A stretch of DNA of 10,000 bases, from contig JAIWOH010000204.1 in the NCBI GenBank assembly GCA_020216985.1, positions 1 through 10,000 on the forward strand, read 5' to 3'. Under the pieces are notes generated by a model. It made no database searches and was not told the origin of the DNA. It saw only the letters and a program-made list of their open reading frames with translations. Of the stretch, positions 1-6,697 are shown piece after piece. This stretch comes from Nitrospira sp. (GTDB lineage: Bacteria; Nitrospirota; Nitrospiria; Nitrospirales; Nitrospiraceae). Position 1 is the stretch's first letter; the number at the start of each line of letters is the position of its first letter. The position numbers were made by a program, and so were the translations under genes.

Positions 1-1605
1 TACGAGGGATATTACCAACGCGAACTCCTTGACCGCCTGGCTCAGAACAAGGTTGGCCCTCCCCAACCACAGGATCGCCCGCATGCACAACTTGTCTTTT
101 GCATAGACGAGAGGGAAGAGAGCATCCGACGACACATCGAGTCACTGGACCAGAATTACGAGACTTTTGGAACAGCCGGGTTTTTCGGTGTCGTGATGAA
201 TTACTCGTCCATAGGGGATCACAAAGTCACGCCACTGTGCCCCATCGTGGTAACCCCGACTCATGCTGTGAAAGAGGAACCGGCGCCAGATCAACTCGCG
301 CAGTGGGAGCATACCTTCGGCCGGCAACGCTGGCTTGCATTCTTGGAACACCTCTTCAAATCGCTCAAGAAGAACTTTTTGACGTCGTATTTTGTTATCG
401 ATCTCGCGGCGTCCGTCATGGCCGTTGTGTTGCTTGGAAAGACGCTGCTGCCCAGAAGATTCGAGCTGGCCGTGCACCGCCTTCACGATCTGTTCGTGCG
501 GCCGATCCGAACCAGGTTGACGATCGACGCTTCACCCACCGTTGAAACGTCAGGTCACCGCACCGAGCAATTGGGCTTCTCCTTGGAGCAACAGGTCGGC
601 CTCGTCGAAGGTCAATTACGCTTGGTCGGCTTGACGAAAACCTTCGCCCGGTTGGTGCTCGTGCTCGGCCATGGCTCGACAAGTCAGAACAACCCCCATG
701 AATCCGCTTACGATTGTGGAGCGTGCGGTGGGAAGCATGGAGGCCCGAACGCCCGCGCATTGGCCGCCATGGCCAACAAGCCGGACGTACGGAGCGCGTT
801 ACGCGATCGTGGTATTGACATTCCCGATGACACGTACTTCATCGGCGCGCAACATAACACGGCGTCGGACGATGTCACGTTTTTTGAAGCGGAGAGGATT
901 CCAGCCTCTCATCGAGATGATTTCTCCCGGCTTGTTCGGAACCTTGACGAAGCTCGTGCGCTCAATGCCAAAGAACGTTGCCGACTTCTTCCACTGGCGC
1001 CGACGAATGTCCGGCCGGTTCGAGCTCTTCGCCACGTTGAACGGCGGTCCGTCGACTTCAGCCAGGTGTACGCCGAATGGGGCCATGCCACGAATGCGTC
1101 CGTCATCGTCGGTCGGCGGAGCCTTTCCAGGGGATTGAACCTTGATCGCCGTGCGTTCCTCCAATCCTACAATGCGTATGAGGATCCTGATGGAGTGATC
1201 TTGGAGCGTATCCTGACCGCCGTCGGACCGGTTTGCGCCGGGATCGGACTCGAGTATTATTTCTCCCGAGTGGACAATGGTCGCTACGGAAGTGGAACGA
1301 AAGTTTTACATAACGTGAGCGGCTTGGTCGGTGTGATGGCCGGAGCTCACGGTGACCTCCGAACGGGGCTCCCGTTTCAAATGGTCTGGCTTCATGAGCC
1401 TATGCGCCTGACCTTCGTTGTCGAAGGTCGGCCCGCTCTCGTCAGCTCCATCGTGCAACGACATAAGAACTTGCGGCACCTTTTCGACAACCGGTGGCTC
1501 CATCTCATCGTCCTGGATATCCACACGGGTCAGTTTGTTCGCTACGAGCCAGTCGGCAACTGGATAACCTTCCCTGCGAAGTCCCACGCCTTCGCCCTGC
1601 GATAA
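1..1605 (+). CDS. dabA: Inorganic carbon transporter subunit DabA (DUF2309), C-terminal part, 5' end outside window
   Basis: The frame is open from the first base, so the start lies upstream; 534 residues are visible. DabA is the soluble, carbonic-anhydrase-like zinc subunit of the DabAB pump. With the membrane subunit DabB it accumulates inorganic carbon in the cytoplasm. Numbering codons from base 1, the first zinc/active-site motif FCIDER gives Cys34 and Asp36. It is followed by the hallmark ETFGTAGFFGV. The second motif, VLGHGSTSQNNP...YDCGACGG, gives His224 and Cys239. The Cys-x-Asp pair and the 15-residue His-Cys spacing match the zinc ligands and catalytic Asp described for Halothiobacillus DabA2 (C351, D353, H524, C539). 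The tail (SGLVGVMAGAHGDLRTGLPFQMVWLHEP) is also typical. About 500 residues follow the first Cys, as expected for a complete C-terminus. The Met at 193 is internal and not the start. A dabB (NuoL-like) partner would be expected upstream but is not visible. Family assignment is very secure; transport in this host is inferred. Confidence 0.95.
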   Translation, partial: YEGYYQRELLDRLAQNKVGPPQPQDRPHAQLVFCIDEREESIRRHIESLDQNYETFGTAGFFGVVMNYSSIGDHKVTPLCPIVVTPTHAVKEEPAPDQLAQWEHTFGRQRWLAFLEHLFKSLKKNFLTSYFVIDLAASVMAVVLLGKTLLPRRFELAVHRLHDLFVRPIRTRLTIDASPTVETSGHRTEQLGFSLEQQVGLVEGQLRLVGLTKTFARLVLVLGHGSTSQNNPHESAYDCGACGGKHGGPNARALAAMANKPDVRSALRDRGIDIPDDTYFIGAQHNTASDDVTFFEAERIPASHRDDFSRLVRNLDEARALNAKERCRLLPLAPTNVRPVRALRHVERRSVDFSQVYAEWGHATNASVIVGRRSLSRGLNLDRRAFLQSYNAYEDPDGVILERILTAVGPVCAGIGLEYYFSRVDNGRYGSGTKVLHNVSGLVGVMAGAHGDLRTGLPFQMVWLHEPMRLTFVVEGRPALVSSIVQRHKNLRHLFDNRWLHLIVLDIHTGQFVRYEPVGNWITFPAKSHAFALR

Positions 1606-1743
1606 ACGCCGGTAGAGCCGCCTTAGCCATCCCGATTCCTTCTCTCCCGTACAAAGTCCGAAGCGACCCCCTACGTTTGGGGCATTGCGGAACCATCCAT
1701 GGATCGGTCATAACTGGCGCGTCCCTGGAGTACAGGCCCATCG

Positions 1744-1968
1744 ATGGCTCAAATCATCAATCTCAGCGAACACGCCAGCGACGAGGACGTTCACTACCTG
1801 ACGTCTCTGCTGATTTACCACCTGGTCAAACGTTGCGGGGGGCAGTTGCAAGTTACCGTTCAAGAGGTGAGGCAGATCCGCGACAGCCTCGCGACCAAGA
1901 TGGTTCAAATCCAGCTTGGCGACGACGTGCGTCTTCGCATCATCGACCGCCTGCCGGAGTTGCGGTAG
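1744..1968 (+). CDS. Small conserved-looking hypothetical protein (74 aa)
   Basis: I do not recognise this family. The protein begins MAQIINLSEHASDEDVHYLT and looks soluble, with no signal peptide or membrane segment. Its middle (about residues 13-30) is an amphipathic helix with hydrophobic spacing (YLTSLLIYHLVKRCGG). A second charged helix (about 39-60) follows, and the protein ends in RLRIIDRLPELR. A possible ribosome site GGAG at 1727-1730 sits 13 bases before the ATG, which is long. The gene lies 138 bp downstream of dabA on the same strand and ends just before a hairpin, so it may be the last gene of the dabA transcript. That link is inference. Codon use looks like its neighbours and the frame is intact. 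The main alternative is a chance ORF, but the ordered helical pattern argues against that. Confidence 0.6.
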   Translation: MAQIINLSEHASDEDVHYLTSLLIYHLVKRCGGQLQVTVQEVRQIRDSLATKMVQIQLGDDVRLRIIDRLPELR

Positions 1969-2002
1969 CCGACGATTCCTTTCTTACTGCGTGCTCATCG
2001 AT

Positions 2003-2028
2003 CGGCCTTCCCCACCAAGGCCGTTTCT
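2003..2028 (+). terminator. Hairpin, candidate terminator after the 74-aa gene
   Basis: A 7-bp perfect stem CGGCCTT (2003-2009) / AAGGCCG (2017-2023) encloses a 7-base loop and is followed by TTTCT. It lies 34 bp after the stop of the 74-aa gene, between two convergent genes, where a terminator is expected. The T tract is short, so efficiency is uncertain. Confidence 0.5.
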
Positions 2029-2072
2029 AGGAATTCCATCCGTGACGAGCGAGAAAGCCTTGGTGAGGGCGG

Positions 2073-2843
2073 TTAAAAATTGATCCAGAGCTGCAACAGC
2101 AGCATGTGATTGATCAGGTTGGCGTTGCCTTCAAGTCTTCGGTTGTTGATCATTTGATTTTGGTAGCCGAGATCGACGTTGACGTGCTGATTGAAGGTTT
2201 TATTGATGCCGAGGAAGAATCGGTTCTGGTCCAACCCGGCTTCCGGTCCCTTGCTCGTGATTGTCCCCACCGTGTTGAGATTGACAAAGACCTCATCATA
2301 CACGACCATGGCCCAGGTAGGGGCCGGCGGAATCGGGACATCCACCCGAAACATCTGGCGGAAACGTACGGCCGTGCCGTCGGCATGCTCGATCCACCGC
2401 TCTTCCAATCTGGTTCGGCTGAGGAATTTGAGATGCGAGAATTTGTGGAGATAATTTACCTGCTGATAGATTCGATTCTCTTCGAAGAATCGGGGACCTG
2501 TTGGTTGATTATAGTTGCCGACCCAAGCGTAGCCTTGCCAGATGGAGACATGTTCAGTTAACTGATATCCAATCGCCGGGCGGAGCAACAATTGATCGAT
2601 GTTCGAGACATCGTCCGCAAAACGAGGGTTGACCTCCATATAGGCGAGAAACGAGGCGGGCAACTTCACGGTCAGATAAACCGGTGTCCACAGTCGAAAG
2701 TCCGACTTCGTATTGGGCCCAAGCTCGGTGTAGGCCTGCGCAGGAGACGTACCGAGCACGAGTGACGCCCACAGAGTCACAGCCCAAGCCACATATGCCA
2801 CCTGGTGACGTCTTAGACCTGCACCCATTCGTTCCATAGGCAT
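2073..2843 (-). CDS. DUF2490-type outer-membrane beta-barrel protein
   Basis: The protein is 256 aa when started at the ATG whose complement is 2841-2843. That start is chosen because GGAAGGAAAG lies directly upstream and a textbook signal peptide follows: a basic N-region (RR at 11-12), a hydrophobic core at about 15-32, and an AQA cleavage site after residue 37. The mature protein alternates short polar turns with amphipathic strands rich in Tyr, Trp and Phe. Examples are WTPVYLTVKL, SIWQGYAWVGNYNQP, RTRLEERWI, QMFRVDVPIP and NRFFLGINKTF. It ends in aromatic LQLWINF, with the terminal Phe typical of BamA-inserted barrels. The pattern matches DUF2490 proteins, whose function is not established. 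The frame stays open for another 79 codons upstream, but those residues look non-coding. A role as pore or structural outer-membrane protein is inferred. Confidence 0.85.
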   Translation of the reverse strand: MPMERMGAGLRRHQVAYVAWAVTLWASLVLGTSPAQAYTELGPNTKSDFRLWTPVYLTVKLPASFLAYMEVNPRFADDVSNIDQLLLRPAIGYQLTEHVSIWQGYAWVGNYNQPTGPRFFEENRIYQQVNYLHKFSHLKFLSRTRLEERWIEHADGTAVRFRQMFRVDVPIPPAPTWAMVVYDEVFVNLNTVGTITSKGPEAGLDQNRFFLGINKTFNQHVNVDLGYQNQMINNRRLEGNANLINHMLLLQLWINF

Positions 2844-3115
2844 TTTCTTTCCTTCCGATAGAGGTTGATGGCCTTGCGTCGGCCTTCGCCTGGGCGGGAC
2901 CGTCATGCGTGGATGATGCGTGCAAACGCAACCAGCCCGAACCGACCACTTGAGCGCAACAGGGTACTCTTCGCCCATCAGAAATCGCAAGACTTGCTCC
3001 CGCACATTTCGAATTCGTCTGCTGCAGATGCCGGCTTGAATCATCACCGCGGCCTTTAGACATAAGCGGGGGTCAGGCATTGCACCGGATGGGCTCTTGT
3101 GGTTAGCTACTCGCC

Positions 3116-3526
3116 ATGTTGCGCATTACGTCCCATGTCGCCTTCCCAGATTCCGAAATCGAGATCCACTCCGTGCGCGCTCAAGGAGCCGGGGGACAGC
3201 ACGTCAACAAGGTGTCAACCGCCGTTCGCTTGCGATTCGATATCAAAGCTTCCTCGCTTCCGCCTCCCTGTAAACAAGCGTTGTTGGAACTTCGGGACCA
3301 CCGAATTTCATACGACGGTGTGATTACCATCAAATCGCAAGCGCATCGTTCCCGTGAGCGGAATCGGGAGGAGGCTATCACTAGATTGTTGGCCTTGATC
3401 CGGAAAGCAGTCTTTCCGCGGAAAAACCGCAAACCGACCGCACCCACCAACGCATCCCGTGAACGGCGAATCGCGAGCAAGAAGCAGAGAGGGCAGTTGA
3501 AGTCGCAACGAAAAGGGTTGGAGTAA
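3116..3526 (+). CDS. arfB: Alternative ribosome-rescue peptidyl-tRNA hydrolase ArfB (YaeJ)
   Basis: ArfB frees ribosomes stalled on mRNAs lacking a stop codon. It enters the empty A site and hydrolyses peptidyl-tRNA. The 136-aa product aligns from its first residue with E. coli YaeJ (140 aa), which fixes the ATG at 3116 even though no strong Shine-Dalgarno precedes it. The catalytic loop RAQGAGGQHVNK has its GGQ at residues 26-28. It is followed by the STAVRLRFDIKASSLP segment shared with release-factor-like proteins. The C-terminal tail (from about residue 100) is very rich in Lys and Arg (RERRIASKKQRG) and corresponds to the helix that threads into the mRNA channel. It lacks the codon-recognition domains of RF1/RF2. 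The gene stands alone, divergent from the barrel gene and convergent with the TPR gene. Confidence 0.95.
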   Translation: MLRITSHVAFPDSEIEIHSVRAQGAGGQHVNKVSTAVRLRFDIKASSLPPPCKQALLELRDHRISYDGVITIKSQAHRSRERNREEAITRLLALIRKAVFPRKNRKPTAPTNASRERRIASKKQRGQLKSQRKGLE

Positions 3527-3605
3527 TTGCAGCTTCTCGCACGTGCCCGCTTTCTCTCTTGCAAGGAAGCCCGAAGCGAATGGCGTGGTGATCGTATGCA
3601 GCCGG

Positions 3606-4280
3606 TCAGAACCGAGGTGTGTAGCTCGCCGTGGCGGAAGCGGCTCCGACTTTGCGGAGCTGCTGCAGGATGGCTTTGGCCTCAGAAACGAAGGTGGTCC
3701 GTTTGTATTGTTGCGCGATAGCCAGCGCATCGGACGCCAATGTCACGGCTTCCTGATGACGTCCTTGCTCATGGCGAACTTTGGCGAGGGCCAGTCTTGC
3801 ATTCACCGCTTTCGGCGCCAGCCGAACGACGTGCTCCAGAATCCGCTCTCCTTTTTCCGAATCACCGCCTAAGAGTCCGGGAAGTTTGACAAGCAATGTC
3901 CCCTTCGCGGAGAGGGCATCGATATGCGATGGATCAAGCTCAAGAGCCCGATCGAGCTCGTTCATCATGCGGCGAAATCCAAAGAGCGACGTGAGCGACT
4001 CGCCGTCGATGCGAAGGAGTTCTCCGAGGTTGCAGAACAGGGAAAAATGCGCGTCGGCGCTACGGTCATTTCGCGCAACAGCCTGCTCGGCCAACATCCG
4101 CCCCTGCTCAAAATGAGCGAGCCGCGCCGCGCGGTCCGTCGCGGCCCGCCCCCGCTCACATTCCTCCAGCGCCTGACCGGCAAGATTACCCGTCACGCCC
4201 TCAGCAGACGCCGTCACCGGTTGAAGAAAAAAACCGATCGCCGCACCGATCGCGATGATACGAAGTTTCGAGGGGATCAT
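3606..4280 (-). CDS. Exported tetratricopeptide-repeat protein
   Basis: This 224-aa protein has an N-terminal signal peptide: Lys/Arg at 5-7, a hydrophobic core at 8-20, and ASA cleavage after about residue 26. The mature part should be periplasmic. It is built of helical repeats. One TPR-like unit is clear around residues 105-125 (MNELDRALELDPSHIDALSA). Another is near 145-175 (ERILEHVVRLAPKAVNARLALAKVRHEQGR), and a third helix pair runs to about 210. The segment LLVKLPGLLGGDSEKGERIL resembles periplasmic TPR proteins related to the TatT component of TRAP transporters, but no TRAP genes are nearby and I do not assign that function. Two Cys residues lie at about 41 and 88. The Shine-Dalgarno is weak, but the signal peptide and an upstream promoter support this start. 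TPR proteins usually act as protein-protein scaffolds. Confidence 0.85.
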   Translation of the reverse strand: MIPSKLRIIAIGAAIGFFLQPVTASAEGVTGNLAGQALEECERGRAATDRAARLAHFEQGRMLAEQAVARNDRSADAHFSLFCNLGELLRIDGESLTSLFGFRRMMNELDRALELDPSHIDALSAKGTLLVKLPGLLGGDSEKGERILEHVVRLAPKAVNARLALAKVRHEQGRHQEAVTLASDALAIAQQYKRTTFVSEAKAILQQLRKVGAASATASYTPRF

Positions 4281-4323
4281 AGAATCAACTTGGCGGAAAG
4301 AGCGTCACCATCCAATAACGTCC

Positions 4324-4332
4324 AGTATAACA
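4324..4332 (-). promoter_or_regulatory. Extended -10 promoter for the TPR gene
   Basis: Read on the minus strand this is TGTTATACT, an extended -10 (TGn followed by TATACT). Transcription would start near 4317, leaving a leader of about 37 nt before the ATG at 4280. No good -35 is seen at the usual distance, which an extended -10 can tolerate. It sits in the 258-bp gap after fabI and suggests independent transcription of the TPR gene. I see nothing else in that gap. Confidence 0.45.
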
Positions 4333-4538
4333 GATTAAAAGATATCGGCTACCGGTGGTCGCGCTGATGATGAGAGCGCGCCGGTTCTCGTACTGGGTTG
4401 CTGCCGACGCCGATGCCCCTTCTAACAAACAACATACGACAGATACCTTGGGGGGAATTGACCGTCAAAGGAGCGTGCCATCCGTATTCATCACGATTCT
4501 CGTCACCGACCGATTGACACCCGTGGACTTGGAGCGGC

Positions 4539-5318
4539 CTATTCCCCCGAAGCCATCATACCCAAAATATGGAATCCTCCGTCCACATAGATGACCTCCC
4601 CAGTAATGCCACGCCCCAATGGGCTGACCAAGAACAGCGCGGTGTCTCCGACTTCGCCCTGCTCGGTTGGCCGTCGGAGCGGGGCAAATTCTTTATGGAT
4701 ATCGATCATCTTGGTAATGCCAGAGACACCCCGAGCCGCCAGCGTCTTGATCGGGCCCGCTGAAATGGCATTGACGCGGATGTTCTTGGGGCCGAGGTCG
4801 TAAGCCAGGTATCGGACGGTGCATTCGAGCGCGGCTTTTGCCACTCCCATGACGTTGTAGTGGGGAACCACCCGTTCTGCGCCGAGATAGCTGAGTGTAA
4901 CGACAGATCCACCCTCCGTCATCAACGGCATGGCCGCGCGGGTCACCGCCACCAGGGAGTACGCGCTGATGTCGAGCGCAGTCGCAAATCCCTGACGCGT
5001 CGTATTCACAAACTGCCCCGTAAGTTCTTCACGCGGCGCGAACGCCAGAGAATGGATCACGAAATCGATTCGTCCCAGCTCTTTTTGCGCATGGTGCATC
5101 AATGCCTCGATCTCGGTGTCATTCGCCACGTCGCACGCGAAGGCCTTAGCGCCGGGAACCGTGGCGACCAGCTCCTCCACATTCTGCTTCAACCGCTCAT
5201 TTTGATAATTGAAGAGCAGCCGAGCCCCTTGACTTGCCACCGACTGGGCAATAGACCATGCAATACTGTGTTTATTGGCCACCCCGATAATGACGCCGTT
5301 TTTTCCATTCAGCAGCAT
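4539..5318 (-). CDS. fabI: Enoyl-[acyl-carrier-protein] reductase (NADH), FabI
   Basis: FabI catalyses the last step of each fatty-acid elongation cycle, reducing trans-2-enoyl-ACP with NAD(P)H in the cytoplasm. The 259-aa product has the usual family length (about 255-265). It opens with the short-chain-dehydrogenase cofactor fold in its FabI form (GKNGVIIGVANKHSIAWSIA, residues 5-24). Next are the CDVAND acidic loop near 62 and HSLAFAP at about 89. The catalytic pattern is Tyr144, Tyr154 and Lys161 (SYLGAERVVPHYNVMGVAK), matching Tyr146/Tyr156/Lys163 of E. coli. The substrate-loop region NAISAGPIKTLAARG (183-197) and C-terminal GEVIYVDGGFHILGM are also canonical. The start at 5318 is preceded by GAGGAG at about 11 bases. 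Nothing suggests altered function. It is monocistronic here or leads weakly into the TPR gene. Confidence 0.97.
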   Translation of the reverse strand: MLLNGKNGVIIGVANKHSIAWSIAQSVASQGARLLFNYQNERLKQNVEELVATVPGAKAFACDVANDTEIEALMHHAQKELGRIDFVIHSLAFAPREELTGQFVNTTRQGFATALDISAYSLVAVTRAAMPLMTEGGSVVTLSYLGAERVVPHYNVMGVAKAALECTVRYLAYDLGPKNIRVNAISAGPIKTLAARGVSGITKMIDIHKEFAPLRRPTEQGEVGDTALFLVSPLGRGITGEVIYVDGGFHILGMMASGE

Positions 5319-5335
5319 GACGTTTTTTGCTCCTC

Positions 5336-5784
5336 ATCGGCGCGCCTCTTCCCCTCTCGACGCACCGGTCTGTTGTAGATGACAACTCCTCGCCCTTTTC
5401 GTCGCCTGCCCTCACTCGTCAACTCCTCAGCGGTGAACGCGGAGCCGGCCGACTGTTTCACATGAGGACGATCCGTCCATGGCGGGGCCGAAGATACCAT
5501 GATTTTTGGTGTCTGTGAATGAGACTTCTTACCAAACGATGCAATAGACTTTCGCAAACCGTATGGAATGCAGCAAAACGCCTACACGTGGTGTTCGGCA
5601 GAAGACTATTTCAATGAGGCAGTTTCGCCATTTCACGGCCATTCTGCCACAGGATTTTGAAGGCCAATCCCTTCGATTCTTCGTGAGAAACGACTCATGA
5701 ATGAACCAATGTATGGCATATCCGTTTGAGTTCCGCTCTTTAGAAACACGGCATCGAGCTTGCTCTATATTACGCGTCGGTGAG
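5336..5784. other. Long gene-poor interval between fabI and the Lys/Glu-rich protein
   Basis: No convincing gene is seen on either strand. Short open frames here overlap the starts of their neighbours, lack good ribosome sites and have coding-unlike composition. From about 5515 onward the DNA is visibly more AT-rich than the genes around it. One imperfect hairpin is present: AGATACCA at 5492-5499 against TGGTGTCT at 5507-5514, with one G-T pair. It must contain the fabI promoter (reading left), but I could not pick a convincing -35/-10 pair for it. No tRNA or known riboswitch shape was recognised. Confidence 0.5.
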
Positions 5785-5814
5785 TTGTCAGTGATCTTCT
5801 TTTATCAATATTAT
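5785..5814 (+). promoter_or_regulatory. Sigma-70-type promoter for the Lys/Glu-rich exported protein
   Basis: TTGTCA at 5785-5790 and TATTAT at 5809-5814 are separated by 18 bp in a locally AT-rich stretch. Transcription would begin near 5821, giving a leader of about 20 nt that contains the ribosome site. Each hexamer departs from consensus at one position. Confidence 0.5.
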
Positions 5815-5824
5815 TTTATTAATA

Positions 5825-5831
5825 GGGAGGG
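5825..5831 (+). promoter_or_regulatory. Strong ribosome binding site deciding the start at 5840
   Basis: GGGAGGG lies 8 bases before the ATG at 5840, ideal spacing. It shows that the GTG at 5831, in the same frame, is inside the ribosome site and is not the start. Confidence 0.75.
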
Positions 5832-5839
5832 TGCTCGTT

Positions 5840-6043
5840 ATGAAACGTATCATGATGGCGGTCCTGGCAGTCGCGGTGTCGGTCACGTTCCTTGCTCCGG
5901 CCTTTGCTGAGGAGAAAAAGAAGGAAGAAAAGAAGGGCGGCCACGTCGTGGTTTACGGCGAGGAGAAGAAGAAAGAGGAAAAGAAGGGCGGCCATGCCGA
6001 CACCTTTGCCGACGCTGACAAGGAAAAGAAGCCGGGCAAGTAA
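5840..6043 (+). CDS. Small exported Lys/Glu-rich protein with tandem 12-residue repeat
   Basis: This is a 67-aa protein of unrecognised family. Residues 1-23 form a clear signal peptide: a Lys-Arg N-region, a hydrophobic core (MMAVLAVAVSVTFLAP), and AFA cleavage. The mature chain of 44 residues is very hydrophilic, with 14 Lys and 9 Glu. It contains the unit EEKKKEEKKGGH twice, at residues 24-35 and 41-52, separated by VVVYG. It ends ADTFADADKEKKPGK, with no membrane segment and no Cys. The mature part is probably disordered or a short charged helix in the periplasm. The Gly-Gly-His ends could bind metal, but that is speculation. A good promoter, a strong ribosome site and a downstream hairpin mark it as a real, probably well-expressed single gene. 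Neighbours give no functional clue. Confidence 0.85.
   Translation: MKRIMMAVLAVAVSVTFLAPAFAEEKKKEEKKGGHVVVYGEEKKKEEKKGGHADTFADADKEKKPGK
5909..5995 (+). repeat. Duplicated 36-bp coding unit inside the Lys/Glu-rich gene
   Basis: Copies at 5909-5944 and 5960-5995 are offset by 51 bp (17 codons). They differ at four bases (codons 3, 5, 6 and 12 of the unit), all synonymous, so the encoded 12 residues are identical. Confidence 0.9.
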
Positions 6044-6075
6044 AGGCTTCTTTCTTGCTTGCTCCCTGAAAGAGA

Positions 6076-6102
6076 GGGGCACTCATGATTAATGGGTGCC
6101 CC
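6076..6102. terminator. Hairpin between convergent genes
   Basis: GGGGCACTCAT (6076-6086) pairs with ATGGGTGCCCC (6092-6102) over 11 bp with one G-T pair and a 5-base loop. It lies 32 bp after the stop of the Lys/Glu-rich gene and 15 bp beyond the stop of the Nudix gene, so it could serve both. Neither side has a strict T run; the minus-strand side reads TCTCTTT after the stem. Confidence 0.6.
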
Positions 6103-6117
6103 GAACTTGTGTCTCGT

Positions 6118-6633
6118 TTACCGTCCATGGGCGAGAAGATACGATGTTTGAAGGCCGACAATCGTCTTGGCGTCTCGAATGATCCCCTCATGAATTTTCT
6201 GTAAGGCCTCTGCCAACGGCATTTCGACGACCTCGAGGACTTCATCACGATCCAACTGTTGGCGTCCCTTGGTCAGCCCCGTCGCTTGATAGACGTGAAT
6301 GACCTCGTCCGCAAAGCCGGGGGCGGTGAAGATGCTGCACAGGAGTGCAAACGACGAGGCCCGATAGCCCACCTCTTCTTCCAGTTCCCGCTCGGCGCAG
6401 CATAAAGGATCTTCTCCCGGCTGAAGCTTTCCCGCGGGAATCTCATAGATAAATCCCCCCGCCGCATGGCGAAACTGCCGAATCAGCACGACGGTGCCAT
6501 CCTCTTTGAGTGGAACGACGGCGGCCGCTCCCGGGTGATGGATCGTTTCAAGATCCACCGTTTCTCCGTTGGGCAATCGAACGCTCTCGACATTCAGAGT
6601 AACGACTCTGCCGCTGTAGATATTTTTCACCAT
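6118..6633 (-). CDS. Nudix hydrolase, ADP-ribose pyrophosphatase type
   Basis: Nudix enzymes of this group cleave ADP-ribose or related nucleotide sugars to AMP plus a sugar phosphate. The 171-aa product carries a complete Nudix box at residues 68-90 (Gly68, Glu74, Arg82-Glu83-Leu84, Glu86-Glu87, Gly89), all metal- and fold-determining positions intact. Pro105, 15-16 residues after the box, is the position used to recognise ADP-ribose pyrophosphatases. Upstream, VVLIRQFRHAAGGFIYEIPAG is also typical of NudF-like enzymes. The start at 6633 is chosen for its GGGGAGGA ribosome site 9 bases upstream; the longer frame to 6741 would overlap gcvT with unlikely sequence. It lies 64 bp after gcvT on the same strand and is probably the last gene of that operon. 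The exact substrate is uncertain. Confidence 0.92.
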   Translation of the reverse strand: MVKNIYSGRVVTLNVESVRLPNGETVDLETIHHPGAAAVVPLKEDGTVVLIRQFRHAAGGFIYEIPAGKLQPGEDPLCCAERELEEEVGYRASSFALLCSIFTAPGFADEVIHVYQATGLTKGRQQLDRDEVLEVVEMPLAEALQKIHEGIIRDAKTIVGLQTSYLLAHGR

Positions 6634-6697
6634 TGAGGACGATCCTCCCCTGCCAAGGCGGCCTGCAAAGGCAACCGCTTCTCTCACACATCCCGCA

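Noticed and set aside
193..1605. Start of the left-edge gene at the Met at 193
   Set aside because: The frame is open back to base 1, and the bases before 193 encode the first DabA active-site motif, so 193 is internal.
1695..1704. 10-bp palindrome ATCCATGGAT upstream of the 74-aa gene
   Set aside because: It is a single short palindrome with no second copy nearby; it is expected by chance in 10 kb often enough to ignore.
2844..3080. N-terminal extension of the barrel protein to 3080
   Set aside because: It lacks a ribosome site and would place 79 odd residues ahead of a clean signal peptide that has its own strong site.
3543..3872. 109-aa plus-strand open frame over the TPR gene end
   Set aside because: It lies almost wholly antisense to the TPR gene, which has a signal peptide and TPR pattern; its own product resembles nothing.
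5309..5557. 82-aa minus-strand open frame upstream of fabI
   Set aside because: It overlaps the fabI start by 10 bases in another frame. The product is rich in Arg, Lys and Ser, without structure, and I see no ribosome site.
5749..5764. Sigma-54-like -24/-12 pattern (GG at 5750-5751, GC at 5762-5763)
   Set aside because: The spacing is right but the T before GG and the bases after CA do not fit. A better sigma-70 pair lies closer to the gene.
5701..5910. 69-aa plus-strand open frame
   Set aside because: It runs in a different frame into the Lys/Glu-rich gene, covers its promoter and ribosome site, and has no ribosome site itself.
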